Below, piece by piece: positions 35,034 to 41,877 of a stretch of 64,000 nt of DNA (its first letter is position 1; every line of letters starts with the position of its first letter). Under the pieces are notes generated by a model. It was not told the DNA's origin. It did no database searches and worked only from the letters and a program-made list of their open reading frames with translations. Origin of the DNA: Longitalea arenae (GTDB taxonomy: Bacteria > Bacteroidota > Bacteroidia > Chitinophagales > Chitinophagaceae); assembly GCF_016924755.1 (NCBI RefSeq), contig NZ_JAFFJX010000002.1, forward strand, positions 620,001 through 684,000. The letters are read 5' to 3'. The translations under genes were made by a program, and so were the position numbers.

Positions 35034-36113
35034 ATGAAGCGATCAACGATATTTTACGGGGCTTCGGCTGTTTTCCTTATCGTGTATGCTGTAATGGCTA
35101 TGCAGAAACAAAATGCCTGGGGCGGCTGGTTATTGCTGTTGTTCTTTGTAAGTCTGGCCCTTGCGTTCAGGCAGCATGTGCGGTTGAAAGGCCTTTCTTT
35201 TACGCTGGTGATCATGGCTGTGGTAAGCCTGGCCATGTATCATCCGCAATATTTCAAGACCATTGGCGACTTTAAGCTGTCTGCCCTGATCATTCCCTTG
35301 TTACAGATCATCATGTTTGGCATGGGCACCGAATTAAGCCTGAAAGATTTTGCCAATGTGATCCGCATGCCCAAAGGCATTATCGTAGGGGTGGTATGTC
35401 ATTATGTGATCATGCCGCTGGTAGGTTTTGCCCTGGCCAACCTGTTCCGGTTTCCGGCAGAGATCGCCGCCGGCATTATACTGGTGGGATGTTGTCCGAG
35501 CGGATTAGCTTCTAACGTCATGTGTTACCTGGCCAAAGCGAACCTGGCGCTGTCGGTCTCCGTAACCACCATTTCTACCATGCTGGCGCCATTTTTAACA
35601 CCGCTCCTGATGCGATTGCTGGGTGGCAGTTTTGTCGCTATTGACTTTTGGGCGATGGTATGGGATATCACCAAGATCGTGATCATTCCGGTTACGGCCG
35701 GACTGGCCTTTCACTACCTCGTACATGGCAAATTCAAATGGCTCGATAAGGCCATGCCCCTGCTGTCTATGGCGGGCATTGCCCTGATCATCATCGTGAT
35801 CACGGCGGCGGGCCGGGATAATTTATTGAAGGTGGGCGCTCTGCTGCTGCTGGCCACTATTCTTCATAATGTCCTGGGTTATTTCTTTGGTTACTGGTCG
35901 GCCCGGCTGCTTCGTTTTCATGAACGGGATTGCCGCACGATCGCCCTGGAAGTTGGGATGCAGAATGCCGGCCTGGCATCGGGGCTTGCCCTGGCAATGG
36001 GCAAACTGGCCACTGCCGGACTGGCGCCTGCTATTTTCGGACCTGTTATGAATATCTCTGGTTCTACTTTGGCAAGCTGGTGGCATAACCATCCGCCGGA
36101 GAAAAGTTCATAG
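35034..36113 (+). CDS. BASS-family sodium symporter (bile acid:Na+ symporter fold)
   Basis: A 359-residue inner-membrane transporter with about nine or ten hydrophobic segments. The ATG at 35034 is used, since an in-frame ATG at 34956 only adds a hydrophilic stretch translated from the GC-rich repeat. The SBF/BASS signature is clear: GMGTELSLKDFANV after TM3 and GCCPSGLASNVMCYLAKANL with STMLAPFLTPLLM (discontinuous helix with the Na+ site). Members carry pyruvate, 2-keto acids, pantothenate or bile acids with sodium. Placed between two RraA-like/enolase-type pairs, it may import the 2-keto acid or pyruvate made in the periplasm. The last codons and stop overlap a heptamer array, so the C-terminal tail may have been reshaped by it. 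Confidence 0.88.
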   Translation: MKRSTIFYGASAVFLIVYAVMAMQKQNAWGGWLLLLFFVSLALAFRQHVRLKGLSFTLVIMAVVSLAMYHPQYFKTIGDFKLSALIIPLLQIIMFGMGTELSLKDFANVIRMPKGIIVGVVCHYVIMPLVGFALANLFRFPAEIAAGIILVGCCPSGLASNVMCYLAKANLALSVSVTTISTMLAPFLTPLLMRLLGGSFVAIDFWAMVWDITKIVIIPVTAGLAFHYLVHGKFKWLDKAMPLLSMAGIALIIIVITAAGRDNLLKVGALLLLATILHNVLGYFFGYWSARLLRFHERDCRTIALEVGMQNAGLASGLALAMGKLATAGLAPAIFGPVMNISGSTLASWWHNHPPEKSS

Positions 36114-36194
36114 TTCACAGTTTAAAGTGTATAGTTCTGTATTCTTTAACCTGTATTTCATTAGCACATCAGCAAATCAGCACATTAGCACATT
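36105..36194. repeat. Heptamer array overlapping the BASS stop, then octamer array
   Basis: Five 7-base units, agttcat, agttcac, agtttaa, agtgtat, agttctg (36105-36139), include the stop codon TAG of the transporter (36111-36113). Further on, 36163-36194 has four 8-base units, agcacatc, agcaaatc, agcacatt, agcacatt, of the same family as 24822-24933. The second array ends 16 bases before the next ATG. Confidence 0.8.
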
Positions 36195-36210
36195 GATAAA
36201 AAGCTTTCAT

Positions 36211-37149
36211 ATGAAAACGAATTGCATAATACCAGTGTTGTTGTTCTTATGCACCATGGTGCATGCACAGCAGATCACTCGTGATCAACTGCTTGCCTTA
36301 ACCCCCGACTGGAAAGGCGAGCGCTTTGCCGACGGAAGACCTAAGGTGCCCGACAGTATTCTCGACCGCATGAAGCTGGTGAGCCTGGAAGAAGCCTGGG
36401 CTGTGCTGCGTAATGAAAATTTCAAACATCAGTTCGATGGTGAATGGAAAACGATCAACCCGGATAGTGTACTCGTAGGGCGTGCCGTTACCGCTATCTT
36501 CATGCCCGGCCGGCCCGACATTCACCGCGTGATCGACAAGTTCGGCCAGCGCGACAAACGCGTGAAATCACAGAACTCCTGGCCCATCGATCTGCTGGTG
36601 AAACGCGACGTATATGTGGTAGACCAGTTCGATGCCTACGAAGATGGACCCACCATCGGCGATAACCTGGGCAATTCCATTTATGCAAAGACCGGCAATG
36701 GCATTGTATATGATGGCGCCATCCGCGACATCAGGGGATTAAAGGAGATCGGTTCCTTTACGTCTTTCTTCCGCAGCTATCATCCTTCGCATCACCTTAA
36801 TAACCCGGATGGTGATCTGAATACCACGCTCACCGGTATCAACCAGCCCACCCGCATCGGCAAGGCGACAGTTATGCCCGGCGATGTGGTGCTGGGGCGT
36901 GATGGCGGCGTGATCTTTATTCCGCCCCACCTGGCCGAGAAAGTGGTAAAAACCTCGGAGATCGTGCGCCTGCGCGATATGTTCGGGCATCAGCGCTTAC
37001 GCGAAGGGAAATACACGCCCGGACAAATAGATTCCCGCTGGAGCGAAGACATAGAAAAGGATTTTTCCAAATGGCTGAACGATCACATGAATGAGCTGCC
37101 CGTTCCAAAGAGCCAGATCCAGGAGTTCCTGAAGGGCAGGACCTGGTAA
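36211..37149 (+). CDS. Exported RraA-family protein, predicted class II pyruvate aldolase, copy 2
   Basis: A 312-residue paralogue of the gene at 32371. The start at 36211 is chosen because it begins a signal peptide (residues 1-20, ending MVHAQ), while the upstream in-frame ATG at 36127 adds residues translated from the repeat array. Shared blocks are LTPDWKGER, RPKVPD, LEEAWAVLRN, NSWPIDLL, and a C-terminal FGHQRLREGKYTPGQID. Asp151 and Arg172-Asp173 give the D-X20-R-D aldolase motif. It has a longer loop before the last domain (RSYHPSHHLNNPDGDLN, ~190-210). It pairs with the second enolase-type gene 135 bases downstream. Confidence 0.85.
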   Translation: MKTNCIIPVLLFLCTMVHAQQITRDQLLALTPDWKGERFADGRPKVPDSILDRMKLVSLEEAWAVLRNENFKHQFDGEWKTINPDSVLVGRAVTAIFMPGRPDIHRVIDKFGQRDKRVKSQNSWPIDLLVKRDVYVVDQFDAYEDGPTIGDNLGNSIYAKTGNGIVYDGAIRDIRGLKEIGSFTSFFRSYHPSHHLNNPDGDLNTTLTGINQPTRIGKATVMPGDVVLGRDGGVIFIPPHLAEKVVKTSEIVRLRDMFGHQRLREGKYTPGQIDSRWSEDIEKDFSKWLNDHMNELPVPKSQIQEFLKGRTW

Positions 37150-37156
37150 TGCCACT

Positions 37157-37206
37157 TCAAAGTACATAGTTAAAAGTTCATCGTTAAAAGTTTATAGTTA
37201 TTCAGT
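37157..37206. repeat. Degenerate AGTT-type array after the second RraA-like gene
   Basis: Units such as agttaaa, agttcatc, gttaaa, agtttat, agttatt, cagttct follow each other with a 6-8 base period, starting 7 bases after the stop codon. Similar in wording to the array at 36105 but less regular. Confidence 0.55.
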
Positions 37207-37284
37207 TCTAAAAGCTGTAGCGGGTTATGAAATAAGGATCCTGCCAGCCACTTGCTTCTCACTGACGTAAACCCATAATAAAAA

Positions 37285-38565
37285 ATGAAAAACAATCATT
37301 CAAGAAGATCTTTCTTAACAAAGGCTGCGATCGCTGCTGCCATGAGCCCGATTGCCTCGCTCACTTCGTTCGGCCAAAGCTATGAGCAGGCGATAGACCG
37401 CACGCCAAAAGCGTCGCCCCCTTCGAACCTGAAGATCACGGAAGTGAAATGCGGTTACATCCGGGGCAGCCTCTTTGTAAAAATATATACCAACCAGGAT
37501 ATCTGGGGATGCGGTGAAGGCGTGGATGCGATTCCGGGTACCTATTACCTCGTGAAGAATTTTGGCGAGCGCATCAAGGGACAAAGTCCGCTAAACGTAC
37601 ATCGGTTGTTTGAAGATATCCGGCGCTCCGGCTTTTTCCAGGGCGCCCAGTCGGGCATGTACGTGGCGGTTTTGTCGGCCATTGAAACCGCCTTGTGGGA
37701 CCTGGCAGGCAAAGCACTGCAATTACCCGTATACCAGTTGCTGGGCGGGAAGTTCCGCGACAAAGTGCGGGTGTATTGCGATACCGCTTTATACCAGCAT
37801 AACCTGCCAAAACCGGCTGACTTTGCCGAGGCAGCCAGCAAGGCCAAGCAGATGGGCTTCAATGCCATTAAGTTCGACCTTGATCAGGCAAATGATCCCA
37901 ATAAATATGACCGGTATAACTGGACTGCCAGTCCGGCCGAACTCCAACGGATGTACGATCAGCTGGCTGCCGCGCGGGAGGCAGTAGGGCCGGGCATCGA
38001 TATCTGCGCCGATATGCATGGACGATACGATGCCGTAACGGCGCAGACCATTGCAAAAAGAGTAGAGCCATTGAACCTGATGTGGCTGGAAGAACCGATC
38101 CCGGCCGAGAATGTAGAAGCATATAAGCTGATCTCTGAATCTACCAGCACGCCCATTTGTGCCGGTGAGAATCATTACCTGGCCCATGGCTTCAGAAGAT
38201 TGCTCGAGATCGGTGCGGTGGATATTGTTATGCCTGACCTGCAGAAATGTGGTGGGCTGGGCGAGGGGCAACGCATCGCCAACCTGGCCAATTTATATTA
38301 TGTACCCTTTGCGCCGCATATGGTGGCCTCGTTCCTGGGCGCTATGGCATCAGCGCATGTATGTGCTTCTGTGCCTAATTTTATGATCCTGGAGTGGCAG
38401 TCTTATTTTCATACCCAGCCCATGTTCAAGGAAATCATCAGTTATGATGGCGAATGGGTGAATAAAAGTTTCATCACAGTGTCGGAAAAACCAGGCATTG
38501 GGGTTGAGATCAATGAAGCGGGTATGAAAAAATATGCGATCCCCGGTGTGCCTTTTTTTGCGTAA
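37285..38565 (+). CDS. Tat-exported enolase-superfamily sugar-acid dehydratase, copy 2 (galactonate-dehydratase-like)
   Basis: A 426-residue protein with the twin-arginine motif SRRSFLT at residues 6-12 and a short hydrophobic region to ~28. Barrel residues: Lys196 (IKFD), Asp243 (ADMHGRYD), Glu269 (LEEP), Glu295 (GENHYL) and His345 (FAPHM). The DMHGRYD...LEEP...GEN...PH order is typical for the D-galactonate/mannonate dehydratase-like branch. It likely converts an aldonate to a 2-keto-3-deoxy acid. The second exported copy next to a second exported RraA-like gene suggests two substrates or stereoisomers. The gene ends in a clear terminator at 38609. Exact substrate not readable from sequence. 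Confidence 0.87.
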   Translation: MKNNHSRRSFLTKAAIAAAMSPIASLTSFGQSYEQAIDRTPKASPPSNLKITEVKCGYIRGSLFVKIYTNQDIWGCGEGVDAIPGTYYLVKNFGERIKGQSPLNVHRLFEDIRRSGFFQGAQSGMYVAVLSAIETALWDLAGKALQLPVYQLLGGKFRDKVRVYCDTALYQHNLPKPADFAEAASKAKQMGFNAIKFDLDQANDPNKYDRYNWTASPAELQRMYDQLAAAREAVGPGIDICADMHGRYDAVTAQTIAKRVEPLNLMWLEEPIPAENVEAYKLISESTSTPICAGENHYLAHGFRRLLEIGAVDIVMPDLQKCGGLGEGQRIANLANLYYVPFAPHMVASFLGAMASAHVCASVPNFMILEWQSYFHTQPMFKEIISYDGEWVNKSFITVSEKPGIGVEINEAGMKKYAIPGVPFFA

Positions 38566-38608
38566 ATGTTTGTTTGTTTGTTTTCACAAGCCGCATAACC
38601 GATCCTTA

Positions 38609-38636
38609 GCCGCCTCATTTTTCGGTGGCCATTTTT
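38609..38636 (+). terminator. Intrinsic terminator after the sugar-acid operon
   Basis: GCCGCC (38609-38614) pairs with GGTGGC (38624-38629) through a six-pair stem with one G-U, followed by the T run at 38632-38636. It lies 44 bases after the stop of the second enolase-type gene and marks the end of the AraC-kinase-RraA-enolase transcript. Confidence 0.65.
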
Positions 38637-38762
38637 AATATAAGGTATTCTTTCCCAAAGTAAGTCAATGATGTTCAGCAGGTCTGCAGCCGGTTTCTCA
38701 TTGTTGGTTCAAATACCTAAATTGTTGATCCCTTGGTATTTTAACTGCTAAATTTTTTACAT

Positions 38763-39653
38763 ATGACCATAACGGTTAAGTCACCTGAGTCTCTTTGGCC
38801 ATGCTTGTTTATACTGGTATTGCTTTGTCCGCTTGCCGGCCTTTCCCAGCTCCGCAAATACAAAGCCGGCGACAGCTACAGATACAAACTCACCACCGAT
38901 GTTTATCGTAATGGTAAATATGCCGGCAAGACCATTGCCGTTTCTGAACACAGGGTGGTCAATGAGAACGGTGTATTGGGCGAGGAGATCAAATGGGTAA
39001 GCAAAATGTCGATCGACGGTAAAGATACCATTCGCCTGGACAGTATCGCCAGGTCAGTGGCTCCTTACCGCATCTCGCTGCTGCCCGGGGGAAAAGTACT
39101 ACTGCCGAAATTATCCATTCCGCAAATGGTGGGTGAAGTGACCGATCTGAATACTTTTTTTGTAGCCATTGCTCCGGCGCTGCATGCCTGGAAGTTAAAT
39201 GTAAAAGACACTATTATAAGAATGGCTGAATTACAGCGGGGCGACTTTACCGACAGTATCACTATCTTATATGGGAACGACTGTACCCAGGTAAGCCAGC
39301 ACCTCCTTGCCGCAAATAAAAAGCAAACGGTTATTCGAACTGATTTTTCCCCGCCGGATTCTTTTTCGCTCACACCGATACTCGATACGGTTGCCAGGCA
39401 AAGCTTCGATCGTCCGAATAATTTTCAGATGATACAAAAGGGCCAGGGTGACAAGGTGAATGTTTTCTGGGGTGTTGAATCATTTGTCATCAATACGAAG
39501 CTCAATAACGGCACCGGCGCAATACTGGAGGCTTCAATGGATAATCTGCTGAACCTGCGAATGCGTTATAATGCAAGCCCCGACCTGAAAACATATGCCG
39601 TAGAAATGCCTGTTACCATCAAACGCAGCCTGCGGCTTGAATTGTTGCCGTAA
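38763..39653 (+). CDS. Secreted protein of unknown function
   Basis: A 296-residue protein with a signal peptide (hydrophobic residues ~13-27, cleavage near GLSQ). The rest is predicted to be mostly beta strand with a regular charged pattern (YKLTTDVYRNGKYAGKTIAVSEHRVV, and the end YAVEMPVTIKRSLRLELL). No motif that I recognise, no lipobox, no Cys pair beyond a single Cys. It is flanked by the terminator at 38609 on the left and the sigma-factor gene on the right, so it may be monocistronic. It could be a periplasmic or surface lipocalin-like or FecR-linked accessory protein, but this is a guess. Confidence 0.75.
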   Translation: MTITVKSPESLWPCLFILVLLCPLAGLSQLRKYKAGDSYRYKLTTDVYRNGKYAGKTIAVSEHRVVNENGVLGEEIKWVSKMSIDGKDTIRLDSIARSVAPYRISLLPGGKVLLPKLSIPQMVGEVTDLNTFFVAIAPALHAWKLNVKDTIIRMAELQRGDFTDSITILYGNDCTQVSQHLLAANKKQTVIRTDFSPPDSFSLTPILDTVARQSFDRPNNFQMIQKGQGDKVNVFWGVESFVINTKLNNGTGAILEASMDNLLNLRMRYNASPDLKTYAVEMPVTIKRSLRLELLP

Positions 39654-39741
39654 ATCTGGCGCTGCGACCGGCAAGGGGTAACCAGTAACGGCGCCGGCAA
39701 CTGGTCATAATAGTACAGGACAGCTCATTTTTCGCGATTGT

Positions 39742-39773
39742 TTAATTTGGATTTCCACTACAGCTTGCTGTAG
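39742..39773 (+). promoter_or_regulatory. Palindrome and candidate promoter before the sigma-factor gene
   Basis: TTAATTTG (39742-39749) differs by one base from the -7 box. Eight bases further lies a perfect inverted repeat, CTACAGCTTGCTGTAG (39758-39773), 7-base arms with a 2-base centre, 24 bases before the TTG start. It could be an operator or a leader hairpin. Confidence 0.45.
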
Positions 39774-39797
39774 CAGGTTTTTATAAATTAACGATCC

Positions 39798-40373
39798 TTG
39801 CCGACCGAGCTGCCATATGAGGAAAAGGAACTGCTGTTATTGATTGCCCAGGGTGATGAAAAAGCGTTCCATGCCATTTACCAGCAATATTTTGGTAAAG
39901 TATATGCCATGGCATTAAGTTACCTGCCCAACGCATTGATGGCGCAGGATATGGTGCAGGAAGTATTTGTCCGTATCTGGCAGAACCGGGCAGAACTGCA
40001 TAGCATCCGTCATTTTGAATCCTGGCTCATCGTCATTACCAGGAATTTACTGATCAATGAGCTCCGCAAAATTTATCCGCCTGGCTGGGATCCCCAGCAG
40101 GTAACCACCACCGATCTTCAGGAAACATTAAATTACCGGGAACTGGAAAGATTGCTGGCAGCAGCTGTTGAAAAGCTGAGCACCCGGCAGCGACAGGTAT
40201 ACCGGTTGAGCAGGGTTGAAGGGTATTCACACCGCGAGATCGCCCTGCAATTAGGCATTTCCGTTGATGTAAGCCGTGAGCATCTTAGCAAGGCGCTCCA
40301 TAATATCAGATCTTTCCTCATTAATAACTACGGAGTTATGGGTCTTTCTGCCTGTGTCATCCTGCTGAAATAA
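39798..40373 (+). CDS. FecI-type ECF sigma factor
   Basis: A 191-residue ECF sigma factor. An in-frame stop lies three codons upstream of the TTG at 39798 and no in-frame ATG occurs before region 2, so TTG is the likely start. Region 2 reads ALSYLPNALMAQDMVQEVFVRIW and WLIVITRNLLINELRK; region 4 reads LSTRQRQVYRLSRVEGYSHREIA and LGISVDVSREHLSKAL. It is followed by a FecR anti-sigma gene (64-base gap) and an STN-containing SusC, the classic cell-surface signalling trio. When the SusC binds its ligand, FecR would release this sigma factor to transcribe operon B. Confidence 0.93.
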   Translation: MPTELPYEEKELLLLIAQGDEKAFHAIYQQYFGKVYAMALSYLPNALMAQDMVQEVFVRIWQNRAELHSIRHFESWLIVITRNLLINELRKIYPPGWDPQQVTTTDLQETLNYRELERLLAAAVEKLSTRQRQVYRLSRVEGYSHREIALQLGISVDVSREHLSKALHNIRSFLINNYGVMGLSACVILLK

Positions 40374-40437
40374 TTTTTTTGCACCCACCCCCACATCTGT
40401 ATTGCGATTGGGTCTACTATTAAATATATAAGTTTCT

Positions 40438-41664
40438 ATGGACTTGAAACAATTACTGGAAGATTACCGGAATGGTAAACTAACTGCCGCGCAAAAGGAA
40501 GCATTTGAGCAGTTACTGCATAGCGAAGCGTCGGAGGAGCAGTTGCAGCAGTTATTAGACGAGTCCCTGGAAAAAACGGTTGCAGTGGAAGCGGAAGAAA
40601 CGCAAAAATTTATTTACCAGCGCATCCGCGATCAGTATATCAAAGAAGATGGGCGTAACCGTGGTTTACTGGTTACTTATTTATCGAAGCACTGGCTGCG
40701 TTATGCGGCGATACTTTTGATAGTGCTGGGCGCAGGTACTTATTTTTTACTGTTGAATAAGAACAAGGCGGAACCAGCGGTAGCGGTTAGGGATCAGCCG
40801 GTATCAAAAGATATTGCGCCCGGACACGACGGCGCTATGCTCACCTTAGCCGATGGTACGATCGTAAACCTGGATTCATTAGGCAATGGGGTGATCGCCC
40901 GCCAGAACGGGGCTGAGGTGGTATTGAACAACGGCTCGGTGGCCTATCATACAGCAGGGCAGGCAAACCATGAGATCACTTATAATACGATCAGCACGCC
41001 CAGGGGCCGCCAGTTCCGGGTCGTATTGCCCGATGGATCAAAAGTGTGGTTGAATGCAGCCAGTTCTATCAAGTATCCTACAGTTTTTACCGGTGCAGAG
41101 CGCCTCGTTGAGATCGATGGAGAAGCTTATTTTGAAGTGGTGAAAGTTCAGTTGCCCGGCGGCAAAAAAATGCCTTTCCGCGTGCTTGTAGATGATGCCA
41201 CAGCAGTGGAAGTGCTGGGAACGAGTTTCAATATCAATGCTTATGACGACGACGGCGCAACAAAAACTACATTGTTGGAAGGCGCTGTAAAAGTGGTCAA
41301 TGGTCAGGGGGCAATGGCCAATAACAGATCGACTGCTGAAGTAAATGCAGCCGTCCTGAAGCCAGGGCAGCAGGCGGTAGCAAGTTCCCGCTCGTCGCTG
41401 GTTATCAATTACGCGCCCGATGTAGAGCAGGTAATGGCCTGGAAGAACGGCCTGTTCAATTTCAATGGCTACGATCTGAAAATGGTGATGCGGGAATTAG
41501 GACGCTGGTACGATCTCGATATTGTATATGAAGGCGAACCGGAACCGGTGGAAGTGATGGGGGAGATCCAGCGCAACCTTAGCTTATCGCAGGTGATGAA
41601 GATCCTGCAGCGTTTACATATCAACTATAGGGTTGAAGGGAAAAAACTTATTATTATGAAATAA
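40438..41664 (+). CDS. FecR-family anti-sigma factor
   Basis: A 408-residue inner-membrane regulator. The cytoplasmic N-terminus (~1-85, MDLKQLLEDYRNGKLTAAQ) would bind the sigma factor. One membrane segment lies at ~88-108 (LRYAAILLIVLGAGTYFLLL). The periplasmic FecR domain (~150-290) has the hallmark TPRGRQFRVVLPDGSKVWLNA and VEIDGEAYFEV, and the C-terminal DUF4974 domain (~330-408) has ELGRWYDLDIVYEG. It receives the signal from the STN domain of the SusC at 41878. Confidence 0.95.
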   Translation: MDLKQLLEDYRNGKLTAAQKEAFEQLLHSEASEEQLQQLLDESLEKTVAVEAEETQKFIYQRIRDQYIKEDGRNRGLLVTYLSKHWLRYAAILLIVLGAGTYFLLLNKNKAEPAVAVRDQPVSKDIAPGHDGAMLTLADGTIVNLDSLGNGVIARQNGAEVVLNNGSVAYHTAGQANHEITYNTISTPRGRQFRVVLPDGSKVWLNAASSIKYPTVFTGAERLVEIDGEAYFEVVKVQLPGGKKMPFRVLVDDATAVEVLGTSFNINAYDDDGATKTTLLEGAVKVVNGQGAMANNRSTAEVNAAVLKPGQQAVASSRSSLVINYAPDVEQVMAWKNGLFNFNGYDLKMVMRELGRWYDLDIVYEGEPEPVEVMGEIQRNLSLSQVMKILQRLHINYRVEGKKLIIMK

Positions 41665-41877
41665 ACCATTACATCAGCCAACGATTTTAATTAAGTCTTT
41701 ACTGGTGTGGCTGTTTAATAACCACATCAGTTGGTATCCAAAAAAGCAGGACCAAAAAGGGCTCCGACTACACCCGGAACCCTGCCATTGGTTTAAGCAA
41801 ATTATGGATACCATCAGGCCGCTATTTGTCTGTAAGCCGGCGGTATTGTACATATTTAACCAAACAGCTTGTTGAAG
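41665..41877. promoter_or_regulatory. Structured leader upstream of the STN-SusC
   Basis: In this 213-base spacer TGGTATCC (41732-41739) is an exact inverted match to GGATACCA (41806-41813). Inside that loop, GCAGG (41746-41750) can pair with CCTGC (41781-41785), or alternatively GGGCTCC (41759-41765) with GGAACCC (41776-41782, one mismatch), and ACCAA (41751-41755) with TTGGT (41788-41792). These alternatives are mutually exclusive in part, which is the layout of a switch or attenuator. A function has not been shown. Confidence 0.45.

Noticed and set aside
36127..36210. Extended N-terminus for the second RraA-like protein
   Set aside because: The extra residues are translated from the octamer array and lie ahead of a complete signal peptide starting at 36211.
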